Shown piece by piece: positions 53,938 to 62,239 of a DNA stretch of 64,000 nucleotides. The translations under genes were made by a program, and so were the position numbers. Below the pieces are notes generated by a model. That model had not been told where the DNA came from. It made no database searches and was given only the letters and a program-made list of their open reading frames with translations. Position 1 is the stretch's first letter. Each line of letters starts with the position of its first letter. Source of the DNA: Vibrio sp. CDRSL-10 TSBA. Lineage in GTDB: Bacteria; Pseudomonadota; Gammaproteobacteria; Enterobacterales; Vibrionaceae. The stretch spans positions 1,240,001 to 1,304,000 of the forward strand of contig CP155566.1 of NCBI GenBank assembly GCA_039696685.1, given 5' to 3'.

Positions 53938-54921
53938 ATGTATTCACGCCTTGCCATAAAATGCTTCAGCATTTTATTTGCCTGCTCAACGATTGGTTTT
54001 TCTGTTCAGGCTAAGACCTATCGTTTATCACACAACGTTTCGAATACCACAACCTGGCAGGAAGGAGCGGAAAAGTTTAACGAACTGCTTTCTGAAGCAA
54101 CCGACGGCGACATGAAAGTTCGTATTTTCCCGAACTCGGTCCTGACCGGTGGTGACCAAATTAAGCAGGCAGAAATGCTGGGTGCAAACAAGATCGATTT
54201 TGTCCTGACTTCTGCGATTAACGTGACGCCGTTAATTCCGGAAATGGCTGTATTCTCGCTGCCTTACTTATTTGATGACTATAAAGCGGTCGATGACGCG
54301 ATTAATGGCGCTGGTGGCAAAAAAATCGAACAAATCGCGCTGGACAAAAATATTATTATTCTGGCCTGGGGTGAAAACGGTTTTCGCGAGCTGACCAACA
54401 GCGTGAAAGCGGTTAAATCGCCGGACGATCTGCAAGGTATGTCGGTTCGTGTTGCCGGTCCTATGTACATTGATGTGTTTACTGATCTAGGCGCGAACCC
54501 ACAACAAATCCAGTGGGCTGAAACTTTCCCGGCGTTGCAACAAGGTGTGGTTGACGGTCAGGAAAACCCGGTTGGCGCGATTATTGTTCCGCAGCGTTTG
54601 TATGAAATTCAGAACAACATCACCTTGTGGCACTACTCATACGACCCGATTTTCCTGGCGGTAAGCCGTAAAGTTTGGGACAGCCTGGACGCAGAGACAC
54701 AACAGAAAGTTTCTCATGCCGCACAGGAAGCGATGAAATACCAAAGAGAGATTTCACGCCAAAAAACCGCCGATGGTGTTCAGGTGCTGCGTGACAACAA
54801 TATGCAGGTGATGGAGCTGACGCCGGAGCAGATCGACGCGTTCCGTCAAAAAACCAAACCTTCTTACAATAAGTGGAAAGAAAAAGTCGGTACTGACATT
54901 GTCGACTTATTTGAGGGCTAA
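53938..54921 (+). CDS. TRAP transporter substrate-binding protein (DctP family)
   Basis: 327 residues with signal peptide (LFACSTIGFSVQAK) and the DctP/TAXI-type periplasmic binding fold: RLSHNVSNTTTWQEGAEKF, the GMSVRVAGPMYIDVF region and the conserved Arg of the carboxylate site therein, plus QQGVVDGQENP. It binds an organic acid for the DctQM membrane pair that follows. Confidence 0.92.
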   Translation: MYSRLAIKCFSILFACSTIGFSVQAKTYRLSHNVSNTTTWQEGAEKFNELLSEATDGDMKVRIFPNSVLTGGDQIKQAEMLGANKIDFVLTSAINVTPLIPEMAVFSLPYLFDDYKAVDDAINGAGGKKIEQIALDKNIIILAWGENGFRELTNSVKAVKSPDDLQGMSVRVAGPMYIDVFTDLGANPQQIQWAETFPALQQGVVDGQENPVGAIIVPQRLYEIQNNITLWHYSYDPIFLAVSRKVWDSLDAETQQKVSHAAQEAMKYQREISRQKTADGVQVLRDNNMQVMELTPEQIDAFRQKTKPSYNKWKEKVGTDIVDLFEG

Positions 54922-54929
54922 TTAGCCAG

Positions 54930-54994
54930 CAGGGTCTGTTGATCACGCGTGCTGCCTGCCTGAGTCTTGTCTCAGTTGGTCAACAGGCCCTTTC
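54930..54994 (+). promoter_or_regulatory. Long hairpin between dctP- and dctQ-like genes
   Basis: GGGTCTGTTGATC pairs with GGTCAACAGGCCC with one or two mismatches. Such stems often lower expression of membrane subunits relative to the binding protein. Confidence 0.5.
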
Positions 54995-55048
54995 ATCCAT
55001 TCCATGCTCGTCTTTCACACTCATTCATACTCGATATAAAAATATAAA

Positions 55049-55534
55049 ATGACTACAGCCACACTGTTCAACAAAGCATGGCGGCATTTAGAAGAAACCA
55101 TCTGCGTAATTATTTTCGTGGTTATGCTGGTGCTGGGTTTTGCTAATGTCATCGTGCGTACCTTTACCAACTACTCCTTAGCCTCAACTCAAGAGATTGT
55201 CATCAACGGTATGGTGGCCCTGACTCTGTTTGGTACCGCTATTGCCATTAAGCGCAGCCAGTTACTTTCCGTTGATTTTCTGATCGATAAGGTGACCCCG
55301 GGTGTGCGCAAGCTGCTGCAGGTCGCTATTACCGGTGCGATTGTCTTTACCCTGGTGGTGATGCTGTATTACATGGTCGATCTGTTGATGAACCAATATG
55401 AATCGCAAACTCTCACCAGTGCACTTCAGGTTAAAGCCTGGTACTACACAACCATCCTGCCTCTGGCCTTTGTTCTGATGATCATTCGCCAGATTGAGTG
55501 GTTGTTTACCCAGTTAAAGCGGCATACGAATTAA
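55049..55534 (+). CDS. TRAP transporter small permease (DctQ family)
   Basis: 161 residues, four membrane segments, with the family pattern LEETICVIIFVVMLVLGFANV and GMVALTLFGTAIAIKRSQLLSVD. Partner of the large permease encoded next. Confidence 0.9.
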   Translation: MTTATLFNKAWRHLEETICVIIFVVMLVLGFANVIVRTFTNYSLASTQEIVINGMVALTLFGTAIAIKRSQLLSVDFLIDKVTPGVRKLLQVAITGAIVFTLVVMLYYMVDLLMNQYESQTLTSALQVKAWYYTTILPLAFVLMIIRQIEWLFTQLKRHTN

Positions 55535-55550
55535 AAGTAAGGTGGTAGTT

Positions 55551-56858
55551 GTGGATATATCTGTTGGGAGCCAGATGATCATTTTGTTCTTCGCTCTGAT
55601 CATCTTTGGCGTGCCGGTTGCGTTTTGTTTAGGGTTGTCTGCGTTGTTTGCCATGTGGCAGATGGACTTCGGGCTCGACATGGTGGCGGATTTAGTGATT
55701 GCCAGCAGCTCAAAGTATACCTTGCTGGCGATTCCTTTTTTCATTCTGGCCGGCAACATCATGGGCATCAGCGGCATTGCGGAGAGGATGATTCTGTTTT
55801 TCCGGGTACTGGTTGAAAAACTGCCCGGTAACATGGGGCTGGTTGGTACGGTTGTGTGCCTGTTCTGGGGTTCTGTGAGTGGTTCGGGTCCGGCTTCTGT
55901 TGCCGCTATAGGTCCGCTGATCATTAAAGGCATGGTCGAAGACGGTTACAGTAAACCGTTTGCCGCCGGGCTGGTATCGACCGGTGCTGCGCTATCGCTG
56001 ATCATTCCGCCTTCGATCGGGCTGGTCATTTACGGCGTGATTGCCGAAACGTCGATCAGTGACTTGTTTTTGGCCACGATTGTGCCGGGTATTTTGCTGG
56101 GCTGTCTGATGCTGCTCATGTTGCCGTTGTCGCGCCATTATCAGGCAGACTCAGAGGCGGATCAGGCTATTTCACTCAGCGTTGCGAACAATGCCGAAGG
56201 TACTTATCTGCAGCGTCTGTACCAAGCATTTACTCACGCTTTTTGGGGCTTGTTTACGCCTGTATTGATCCTCGGCGGCATTTATGGCGGCATATTTACT
56301 CCGACCGAAGCGGCCATTATTGCTTCTGTCTACGCTATTATTGTCGGCAGCCTGATCTATCGCACCATTAATCTGAAACAGATTTACGCTGCGTTTGCCC
56401 ATTCCGCGTGTTCATCTGCGGTGGTGATGATCGTGGTCGCCTTTGCCGGCCTGTTTGGCTGGGTGATTGAGATAGACGGGCTGGTGATTGATTACTCTGA
56501 AGTGATGCTGACGATCAGTGAAAATCCCCAGATCATTTTATTTGTGATTCTGGCCATTTTGCTGACGGTGGGTATGTTTATGGACGCGGTGACTATCATG
56601 TATATCACCCTGCCTATCTTTTTGCCTGTGGTGAGAGAGCTGAATATTGATTTGACCTGGTTCGGTGTACTGCTGATGACCGCGCTGTCGATTGGGCTGA
56701 TTACGCCACCGGTGGGCATCAACCTGTTTGTGGCAGCCAATATCACCAATTGCTCGCTTGCTTCGATTGCCCGTGGGGTGATTCCGTTCTTGCTGGTTTC
56801 AATTTTCGGCCTGTGCCTGTTAGTCTGGTTCCCGCAAATCTCATTATTTTTGCTTTAG
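55551..56858 (+). CDS. TRAP transporter large permease (DctM family)
   Basis: About 435 residues with some 12 membrane segments. Family motifs: FALIIFGVPVAFCLGLSALF, AIPFFILAGNIMG, SGSGPASVAAIG, STGAALSLIIPPSIGL and ITPPVGINLF. Start is uncertain between GTG 55542 and GTG 55551; AGTAAGG favours the second. Forms the sodium-dependent channel unit with the small permease. Confidence 0.92.
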   Translation: MDISVGSQMIILFFALIIFGVPVAFCLGLSALFAMWQMDFGLDMVADLVIASSSKYTLLAIPFFILAGNIMGISGIAERMILFFRVLVEKLPGNMGLVGTVVCLFWGSVSGSGPASVAAIGPLIIKGMVEDGYSKPFAAGLVSTGAALSLIIPPSIGLVIYGVIAETSISDLFLATIVPGILLGCLMLLMLPLSRHYQADSEADQAISLSVANNAEGTYLQRLYQAFTHAFWGLFTPVLILGGIYGGIFTPTEAAIIASVYAIIVGSLIYRTINLKQIYAAFAHSACSSAVVMIVVAFAGLFGWVIEIDGLVIDYSEVMLTISENPQIILFVILAILLTVGMFMDAVTIMYITLPIFLPVVRELNIDLTWFGVLLMTALSIGLITPPVGINLFVAANITNCSLASIARGVIPFLLVSIFGLCLLVWFPQISLFLL

Positions 56859-56929
56859 CGCGGTGGAGCGTATACGCCATTCAGACATCAAAAGCATTCA
56901 CAACCAGACAATGACGGGCAGGAAAGGAT

Positions 56930-57634
56930 ATGAAAACCATAGGTATGTTGGGCGGAATGAGCTGGGAATCCACTGTCAGTTATTACAGCGCCATCAATCA
57001 GGAAGTGAAAGAGCAGCTGGGCGGACTGAACTCCGCCAAAATTTGCCTCTACAGCGTCAATTTCGATCCGATCGAAAAGCTTCAGCACCAGGGGAAGTGG
57101 TCGGAGACGGCACAACTACTGAGCGAAGCTGCCCGTTCTGTTCAGGCGGGCGGCGCAGACTTTCTGCTTATTTGTACCAACACGATGCATAAAGTCGCCG
57201 CTGAAATTGAAGCCCATATCGATATCCCGATCCTGCATATTGCGGATGCTACCGCGCAGCAACTGACAAAGGATGGTGTCAGCCGGGTAGGGCTACTCGG
57301 TACCCGCTTTACCATGGAACAGGACTTTTATACCGGCCGGTTGCGTGACAAATTTGCTATTGATGTATTAATTCCTGATGCAGAACAACGTGACATGGTC
57401 CATCAGGTGATATATCAGGAGTTGTGTCTGGGTAAAATAAATCCTGACTCACGTCAGCAGTATCTGGCGGTGATTGAGGATTTGCAGCGCCGCGGTGCGC
57501 AGGCGGTGATTTTGGGATGTACCGAAATCGCGCTGTTGGTACAGCAAGCGCATACAGCCGTTCCGCTGTACGATACGACCCGAATTCACGCTAAGCAGGC
57601 GGTGCAGTTCGCGTTATCTGAGGATGAATTCTAG
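56930..57634 (+). CDS. Aspartate/glutamate racemase-family amino-acid racemase
   Basis: 234 residues, PLP-independent racemase family. MLGGMSWESTVSYYSAIN start, first catalytic Cys in LICTNTMHK (about residue 82) and second in ILGCTEIALL (about residue 195). Similar to YgeA/RacX. Located directly after the TRAP genes, so the imported compound may be an amino acid that is then racemised (inference). Confidence 0.88.
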   Translation: MKTIGMLGGMSWESTVSYYSAINQEVKEQLGGLNSAKICLYSVNFDPIEKLQHQGKWSETAQLLSEAARSVQAGGADFLLICTNTMHKVAAEIEAHIDIPILHIADATAQQLTKDGVSRVGLLGTRFTMEQDFYTGRLRDKFAIDVLIPDAEQRDMVHQVIYQELCLGKINPDSRQQYLAVIEDLQRRGAQAVILGCTEIALLVQQAHTAVPLYDTTRIHAKQAVQFALSEDEF

Positions 57635-57647
57635 CAGGGAGAGGAAA

Positions 57648-57827
57648 ATGGATTATTGTGGGCAGTGTCGCCAGTTCAGCCGGGTCAGCGGCCAGGAGAA
57701 AGATATCTGTTCAGCCTGGGAGCAGCCGACCCAGGCCAAAAGAGCCGCATGCGGATTTTTCATGCCGCTCAAGACAAGGCGCAATCAGGCTGCCATACCT
57801 GATGTTCCCAAAACTACATCTTCCTGA
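57648..57827 (+). CDS. Small Cys-rich hypothetical protein
   Basis: 59 residues from ATG 57648, with GGGAGAGG upstream. Four Cys in the first 40 residues (DYCGQCRQF, DICSAW, AACGFFMP) suggest a small zinc- or cluster-binding fold. It is the last gene of the TRAP-racemase run and ends 12 bases from the convergent EAL gene. No family recognised. Confidence 0.65.
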   Translation: MDYCGQCRQFSRVSGQEKDICSAWEQPTQAKRAACGFFMPLKTRRNQAAIPDVPKTTSS

Positions 57828-57839
57828 TTCCCGAACCAT

Positions 57840-59369
57840 TTATATATCGTAATGCAACGGCTTGGTCTCGCTGGCCTGTTCAACGCAGTAGCGTTCGATA
57901 AAGGTTTCCATGCTGATCGGTTTACTGAACAGGTAACCCTGGAAATAATCGACACCGTGCACGGTGAGGTAGTCCAGTTGGTCGTTACGTTCCACACCCT
58001 CCGCAATAGTCGGTATGTTCAGACGCCGGGCGAGATCCAGTACGTTATTTACAATGTGATTGGACAGTTCATTCTCACCAATCAAGTCGATAAAGCTCTT
58101 GTCTATTTTCAGGTAATCGGCCTGAAACATCTGTAAATAGAGCAGACTCGAATGGCCGGTACCGAAATCATCAATGGAGATGCGTACGTGTTCATTTTTT
58201 AGTGCCTGATAGGTCTCCATGACTTCGGCTACCTCAAAGGCCTGCTCACGTTCGGTCAGTTCCAGCACCAGATTGATATGCGGAGCATTCATCAGCTGGC
58301 GAAAACGCTGGCAGCTGTGGACGATTTTATCGTTAGTTAACTGCTCGGCACTGATGTTGAATGCAATATGGAAACTGTCCGGCAGCTGGTTGGCTACCGG
58401 GGCAAGATACATCGCCGTTTGTTCGAGCAGCGTTTCGGTCAGCTTTTGTGAAAGCCCGCCACGTTCGATAATAGAAATGAACTCGTACGGACCAACAATG
58501 CCGCGCGTCGGGTGGTGCCAGCGCACCAGAATTTCACCGGCCACCATGCGTCCGCCACTATCAAAAATAGGCTGAATGTAAGGTTTAAATTGCTGGTGGG
58601 CGATACCCAAAGCCAGCTCTCCGGCCAGCCATGACGGCTGACACAAGAAACGATAGACTCTGAAGCAGACAAACACATACAGCACCAGAGGGATCACCAG
58701 ATAGTAAGTAACCTGCTTGATGACCCGCCAGTGATACATCTTGCTGTCGTAGTCAAACTGAATACCGTAGGAGTAACTGTCGGAATTCAATACTCCACCC
58801 GTGACCAGCTTGGTCGCTTGAGCATGGCTGAGTACTTTTTGATTGTTGAGCATGATCGATGGCTTAATAAAGGCCGGGTTAATATCGAGCAGGAACAGGA
58901 AGTAGCGCTCGGAAACCTCGTACAACATCTCATCAGTCCGATACAGTACAGATTCAGCTTCGAGCATACCGCTTGTAAGTTGAATCGAAGGTCCTTGCAT
59001 GGACAAAGGTAGTGTGGTCAGGCTGCCGTGCATTGAATTGCAGTAGCCTTGAGGCTGGCTTTTTGTCGCCGAGAGTCCGCCGGGAATTTTGAGGATTTCT
59101 CGCAACAAAACAGGTTGCAGCGCGGCACAATCCTGATCCGGGTATGCGCTGATATCGCGGCCTATCTCATCCAGCTGGAGAAACAACTGGTCTATTTGCT
59201 CAATCACATTTCGGATTTCAGCTCTGGCTTGTTCGGCTAATTGATGGGTAACCCATTGGTAGGCGACCACAAAGGAAGACAGTGTCAGGACAATAAAGAG
59301 TAAGCCAGTGTAGAACCGGGCTTTTTTTAACCTGGAGAGGCGATAACTGCTTAAAGTGGCTGTAGACAA
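57840..59369 (-). CDS. CSS-motif EAL-domain c-di-GMP phosphodiesterase
   Basis: 509 residues. Membrane segment (about 18-37), periplasmic domain with the DCAALQ Cys of CSS-motif proteins, second membrane segment (about 225-245), then EAL (about 255-500). The signature is EIL rather than EAL (GEILVRWHHP). Other catalytic residues seem present: NISAEQL, LELTEREQ, DDFGTGHSSL, KIDKSFI and AEGVE. Probably hydrolyses c-di-GMP under redox control of the periplasmic Cys pair, as known for this family. Confidence 0.88.
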   Translation of the reverse strand: MSTATLSSYRLSRLKKARFYTGLLFIVLTLSSFVVAYQWVTHQLAEQARAEIRNVIEQIDQLFLQLDEIGRDISAYPDQDCAALQPVLLREILKIPGGLSATKSQPQGYCNSMHGSLTTLPLSMQGPSIQLTSGMLEAESVLYRTDEMLYEVSERYFLFLLDINPAFIKPSIMLNNQKVLSHAQATKLVTGGVLNSDSYSYGIQFDYDSKMYHWRVIKQVTYYLVIPLVLYVFVCFRVYRFLCQPSWLAGELALGIAHQQFKPYIQPIFDSGGRMVAGEILVRWHHPTRGIVGPYEFISIIERGGLSQKLTETLLEQTAMYLAPVANQLPDSFHIAFNISAEQLTNDKIVHSCQRFRQLMNAPHINLVLELTEREQAFEVAEVMETYQALKNEHVRISIDDFGTGHSSLLYLQMFQADYLKIDKSFIDLIGENELSNHIVNNVLDLARRLNIPTIAEGVERNDQLDYLTVHGVDYFQGYLFSKPISMETFIERYCVEQASETKPLHYDI

Positions 59370-59732
59370 ACTGTTTATTCCTGAAAGACAACGAGATAAA
59401 GGCTCAATATGGGATTGCCGCCTAGCTTATAACACAACTTATTTGTGCTACAACATGATAGTGCACCTAAAATCTGTGATTCTATTAAAGCTCAACTCCA
59501 CGCCAATCTCCATCTGACGGCGATAATTAATTATTTGCAGCTAGGTATAACGCTTCGGCTCTGTAGTGGTATCGGGTCAATAGGGTAAATATTGATAGTG
59601 CATGGCCCGGCTTGAGTTGTGAGGTGAATGCCAGGCTGTCAATACGGCCGATGAATTGCCAACCAGAAGCAGTCAACAGTAGGCACGACAGGGCAGGTTT
59701 TGATATCATCAGCGCCAGATTTTACGCCATTG
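59370..59732. other. Intergenic region upstream of EAL gene
   Basis: 363 bases between divergent genes. A 60-codon minus-strand frame (59527-59709) has no ribosome site or family. Otherwise I see nothing definite. Confidence 0.45.
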
Positions 59733-60425
59733 ATGGTTGGGTTTATGTTGTATTCACTACTCACTGTGTTTGCGCCTATGTTACTGGGTGCACAAATTTT
59801 GCTGACGCTGGTTTTAGTTAAAGGGGACATTTGCCCCGGACAGCGCGGACGCATCCATAAAGTGCTGCCGGCCATTGCTGTACTCTGGTTGGCGGTCACT
59901 TCAATCAAGATCGAAGCCTTTTTGATTGTCGCTGCGCTTTTCTATTTCTATTCCCAGGTTCAGACCAAGAAAACCCGTGACAGCGGGCCGATGTGGGTAC
60001 TGTATCTGGCTGATGGGCTGGCGATTGCTTACGTAGCCATTTTACTGGGAGAAGCGCACAGTTGGTCGGGAGCATTATCTCTGCTGACCATGGTGGCGCT
60101 ATTGGGCGCGATGTTTGGTCACCTGCTGATGACCATTGCCCGTACCCGTTTACAGGCTTTCCACCGTATTTTGCCAGTGGCTGGTATTCTCTCTGCCATG
60201 TTAACCACGTTATGCATCGTGCCTTATGCGCACAGTCTCGATAGTGACAGCCTGTATGCCATGACTCAGCCGTTGCTGATCAGTTTTGCACTCCTGGTTG
60301 CCGGTATCATTGTCTGGAGCTGGCATATCATGATGTCAAAGACGGTTGATAAAGTGCAGCTTGCTGTGGCTCAGGTTATGATTCTTGCGGCATCGACCGG
60401 TTTCCACGGTCTTTACCTGATGTAA
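59733..60425 (+). CDS. Hypothetical multi-span membrane protein
   Basis: About 230 residues with six to seven hydrophobic segments (GFMLYSLLTVFAPMLLGAQI, VLWLAVTSIKIEAFLIVAAL and so on), no recognisable family. The start is uncertain: ATG 59733 opens close to the first membrane segment, and a TTG at 59700 would add 11 residues. Its own terminator follows. Confidence 0.65.
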   Translation: MVGFMLYSLLTVFAPMLLGAQILLTLVLVKGDICPGQRGRIHKVLPAIAVLWLAVTSIKIEAFLIVAALFYFYSQVQTKKTRDSGPMWVLYLADGLAIAYVAILLGEAHSWSGALSLLTMVALLGAMFGHLLMTIARTRLQAFHRILPVAGILSAMLTTLCIVPYAHSLDSDSLYAMTQPLLISFALLVAGIIVWSWHIMMSKTVDKVQLAVAQVMILAASTGFHGLYLM

Positions 60426-60459
60426 GCTGTTCCCGGATGAAATATAAAAAACAGTGAGA

Positions 60460-60482
60460 AAGCGCCTTCGGGCGCTTTTTTT
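60460..60482 (+). terminator. Terminator after membrane protein gene
   Basis: AAGCGCC pairs with GGCGCTT around TTCG, followed by TTTTTTT. Confidence 0.9.
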
Positions 60483-60668
60483 GTGGTTCATCGCGGATTG
60501 GTGGTGTCACTCAGATCCCGCCTGGAGAGTAAATTCACCCCGGAGGGCGGAATTTCGTTCTAAGCTTATACGGAGAAAGGGCGTTGTATGACATGACCAA
60601 TTTACGTGGTGGTGGCCGAGCTGCTGTATGTCTGCGTCCTGTCGTTCTGTAATCTGAGGAGCACCATA

Positions 60669-60869
60669 ATGGATTTGAGTAATGCCGGTAAGTTAGACAG
60701 TGCCATTCTGTTGGGAATCGTCAATGAAAAGTTACGTCTTGAATGTGACAGCCTTGATGAGTTGGTGAGCACTTATGAAATGGATGTGGATCATGTGGTC
60801 GACAAACTGAGTGGTCTCGGATTTCAGTACGACCCGCTGACCAATCAGTTTAAATGTGCCGGGCACTAG
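60669..60869 (+). CDS. DUF4250 protein
   Basis: 66 residues from ATG 60669, with GAGGAG 8 bases upstream. Segments ILLGIVNEKLRLECDSLDEL and KLSGLGFQYDPLTNQF fit the DUF4250 family of unknown function. The upstream in-frame extension lacks a ribosome site. Confidence 0.82.
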   Translation: MDLSNAGKLDSAILLGIVNEKLRLECDSLDELVSTYEMDVDHVVDKLSGLGFQYDPLTNQFKCAGH

Positions 60870-60888
60870 CCAGGGCCGAGAGTTAATC

Positions 60889-60916
60889 AAAGGGCCTGCT
60901 TAATAGCAGGCCCTTT
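60889..60916. terminator. Terminator between DUF4250 gene and metR
   Basis: AAAGGGCCTGC pairs perfectly with GCAGGCCCTTT; short T/A ends serve the convergent genes. Confidence 0.8.
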
Positions 60917-60933
60917 GGCAAAGTGTATTCCTG

Positions 60934-61845
60934 TCAGGCCATCTTGATGCCATCAAGGTGGCTTTTGCATTGCTGACGGGCGGTGGCAAAAAAAGCCTGC
61001 AGATAACGTTTATCTTTCTCACTGTTGCGGGTTGCAGCAAACAAGCGGCGCCACAGACCTTTGCCGAGTGGTTTACTGGTCACCAGACCCTGACGTGAAA
61101 ACTCACTGATGGCCCAGTTTGGTAGGGCGGCCACGCCAAGCCCTGCCGAGACCATCTGAACCAGCATCAGCGTATTGTCGGCTTGTTTCCATTTGGCCGG
61201 CTCAATGCCTGCCGGCTGCAGAAAATGTTTCACCACGTCGAGACGCTGCTTCTGGACCGGATAGCTGAGCATGGTTTGTCCGGCTAAATCTTCTGGTGTA
61301 ATAAACTCTTTTTCCGCCAGCGGGTGGTTGGTTGCGGTCACCAAACGCATTTCGAAATCGAACAGCGGCTCATAATGCACTTCGGAACGCGGCAGAATAT
61401 CGGAAGTAATTACCAGATCCAACTCACCGGCCAGTAAGGCCGGCAGAGGCTCAAAGCCGAAGCCGGATGAGAAATCCAGCGCGACACTTGGCCAGGCAAT
61501 CTGATATTCGCGCAGAGCAGGCATCAGCCACTGAAAACAAGAGTGGCATTCTATCGCCATGTGCAGGCGTCCGTTTACATCTTCTTTCAGACTGGCCAGT
61601 TCATTTTCTGCTTTGGCGAGCTTAGGGAGTACCTCATCGGCGAGCTTAAGTAAGATTTCGCCTTCCGAGGTAAAGCGTACCGGACGGGTTTTACGCAGAA
61701 ACAGCTGTCCGCCAATGCGGGCTTCGAGATCTTTAATCTGATGCGATAGTGCAGACTGGGTTAAATGCAGCGCTGTAGCCGTGGAAGTCAGCGAACCAGT
61801 GTCCCGCAGTGATACCAGTGTACGCAGGTGCTTGAGTTCTATCAT
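60934..61845 (-). CDS. metR: LysR-family regulator MetR
   Basis: 303 residues. Helix-turn-helix at about 3-60 (LKHLRTLVSLRDTGSLTSTA, LTQSALSHQIKDLE) and a LysR substrate domain; HSCFQWLMPALREYQ is typical of MetR, whose co-inducer is homocysteine. It activates methionine genes such as metE and metH. A MetJ-type operator lies in its promoter. Confidence 0.9.
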   Translation of the reverse strand: MIELKHLRTLVSLRDTGSLTSTATALHLTQSALSHQIKDLEARIGGQLFLRKTRPVRFTSEGEILLKLADEVLPKLAKAENELASLKEDVNGRLHMAIECHSCFQWLMPALREYQIAWPSVALDFSSGFGFEPLPALLAGELDLVITSDILPRSEVHYEPLFDFEMRLVTATNHPLAEKEFITPEDLAGQTMLSYPVQKQRLDVVKHFLQPAGIEPAKWKQADNTLMLVQMVSAGLGVAALPNWAISEFSRQGLVTSKPLGKGLWRRLFAATRNSEKDKRYLQAFFATARQQCKSHLDGIKMA

Positions 61846-61897
61846 GAGTTGCCTAGTCCAACTTGGAATTATATTTTGGAATTTACGCCGTTTTTAT

Positions 61898-61921
61898 AGA
61901 TGTGTAAACATCTAGACGTCT
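61898..61921 (-). promoter_or_regulatory. MetJ operator (three tandem met boxes)
   Basis: Three adjacent 8-mers, AGATGTGT, AAACATCT and AGACGTCT, match the met box AGACGTCT at 6, 6 and 8 of 8 positions. They lie 53-76 bases upstream of metR, fitting MetJ repression of metR. Confidence 0.75.
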
Positions 61922-62239
61922 ATTTAATCTAAATAAACTTAAAGTACGAGTAGTTCACCATGAATTATTTTAATAAACAAGTTGAATATTAAATGGCGGG
62001 TTAACTTTACGTCGAGGGCATTCAGTCAGGCGGTTTTTGGTTTGCATACACCTGATATGTTGTGTGCGGGAGTCAGCGTGTTACATAAAAAAGCGAGAGG
62101 CTTCATTGAAGCCGCCTTTTCTTATTCAATCTGGCGGTAACGAATGCTATTCTGCAAAGGTCAATAAAGCAACGATAATATGACACATGGTGGATAAGGA
62201 GTATTTCCACTGTTCAGCACTCTTAGGGAAAGCAGTAAT
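61922..62239. other. Region between metR and the chemoreceptor gene
   Basis: 318 bases. A hairpin GAGGCTTC-ATT-GAAGCCGCC with a TTTTC tail lies near 62096-62121, with no annotated forward gene before it. A short transcript from the metR promoter region could end there. No metE is present here. Confidence 0.45.

Noticed and set aside
59527..59709. 60-residue minus-strand protein upstream of the EAL gene
   Set aside because: It has no ribosome site, no family, and lies in a divergent promoter region.
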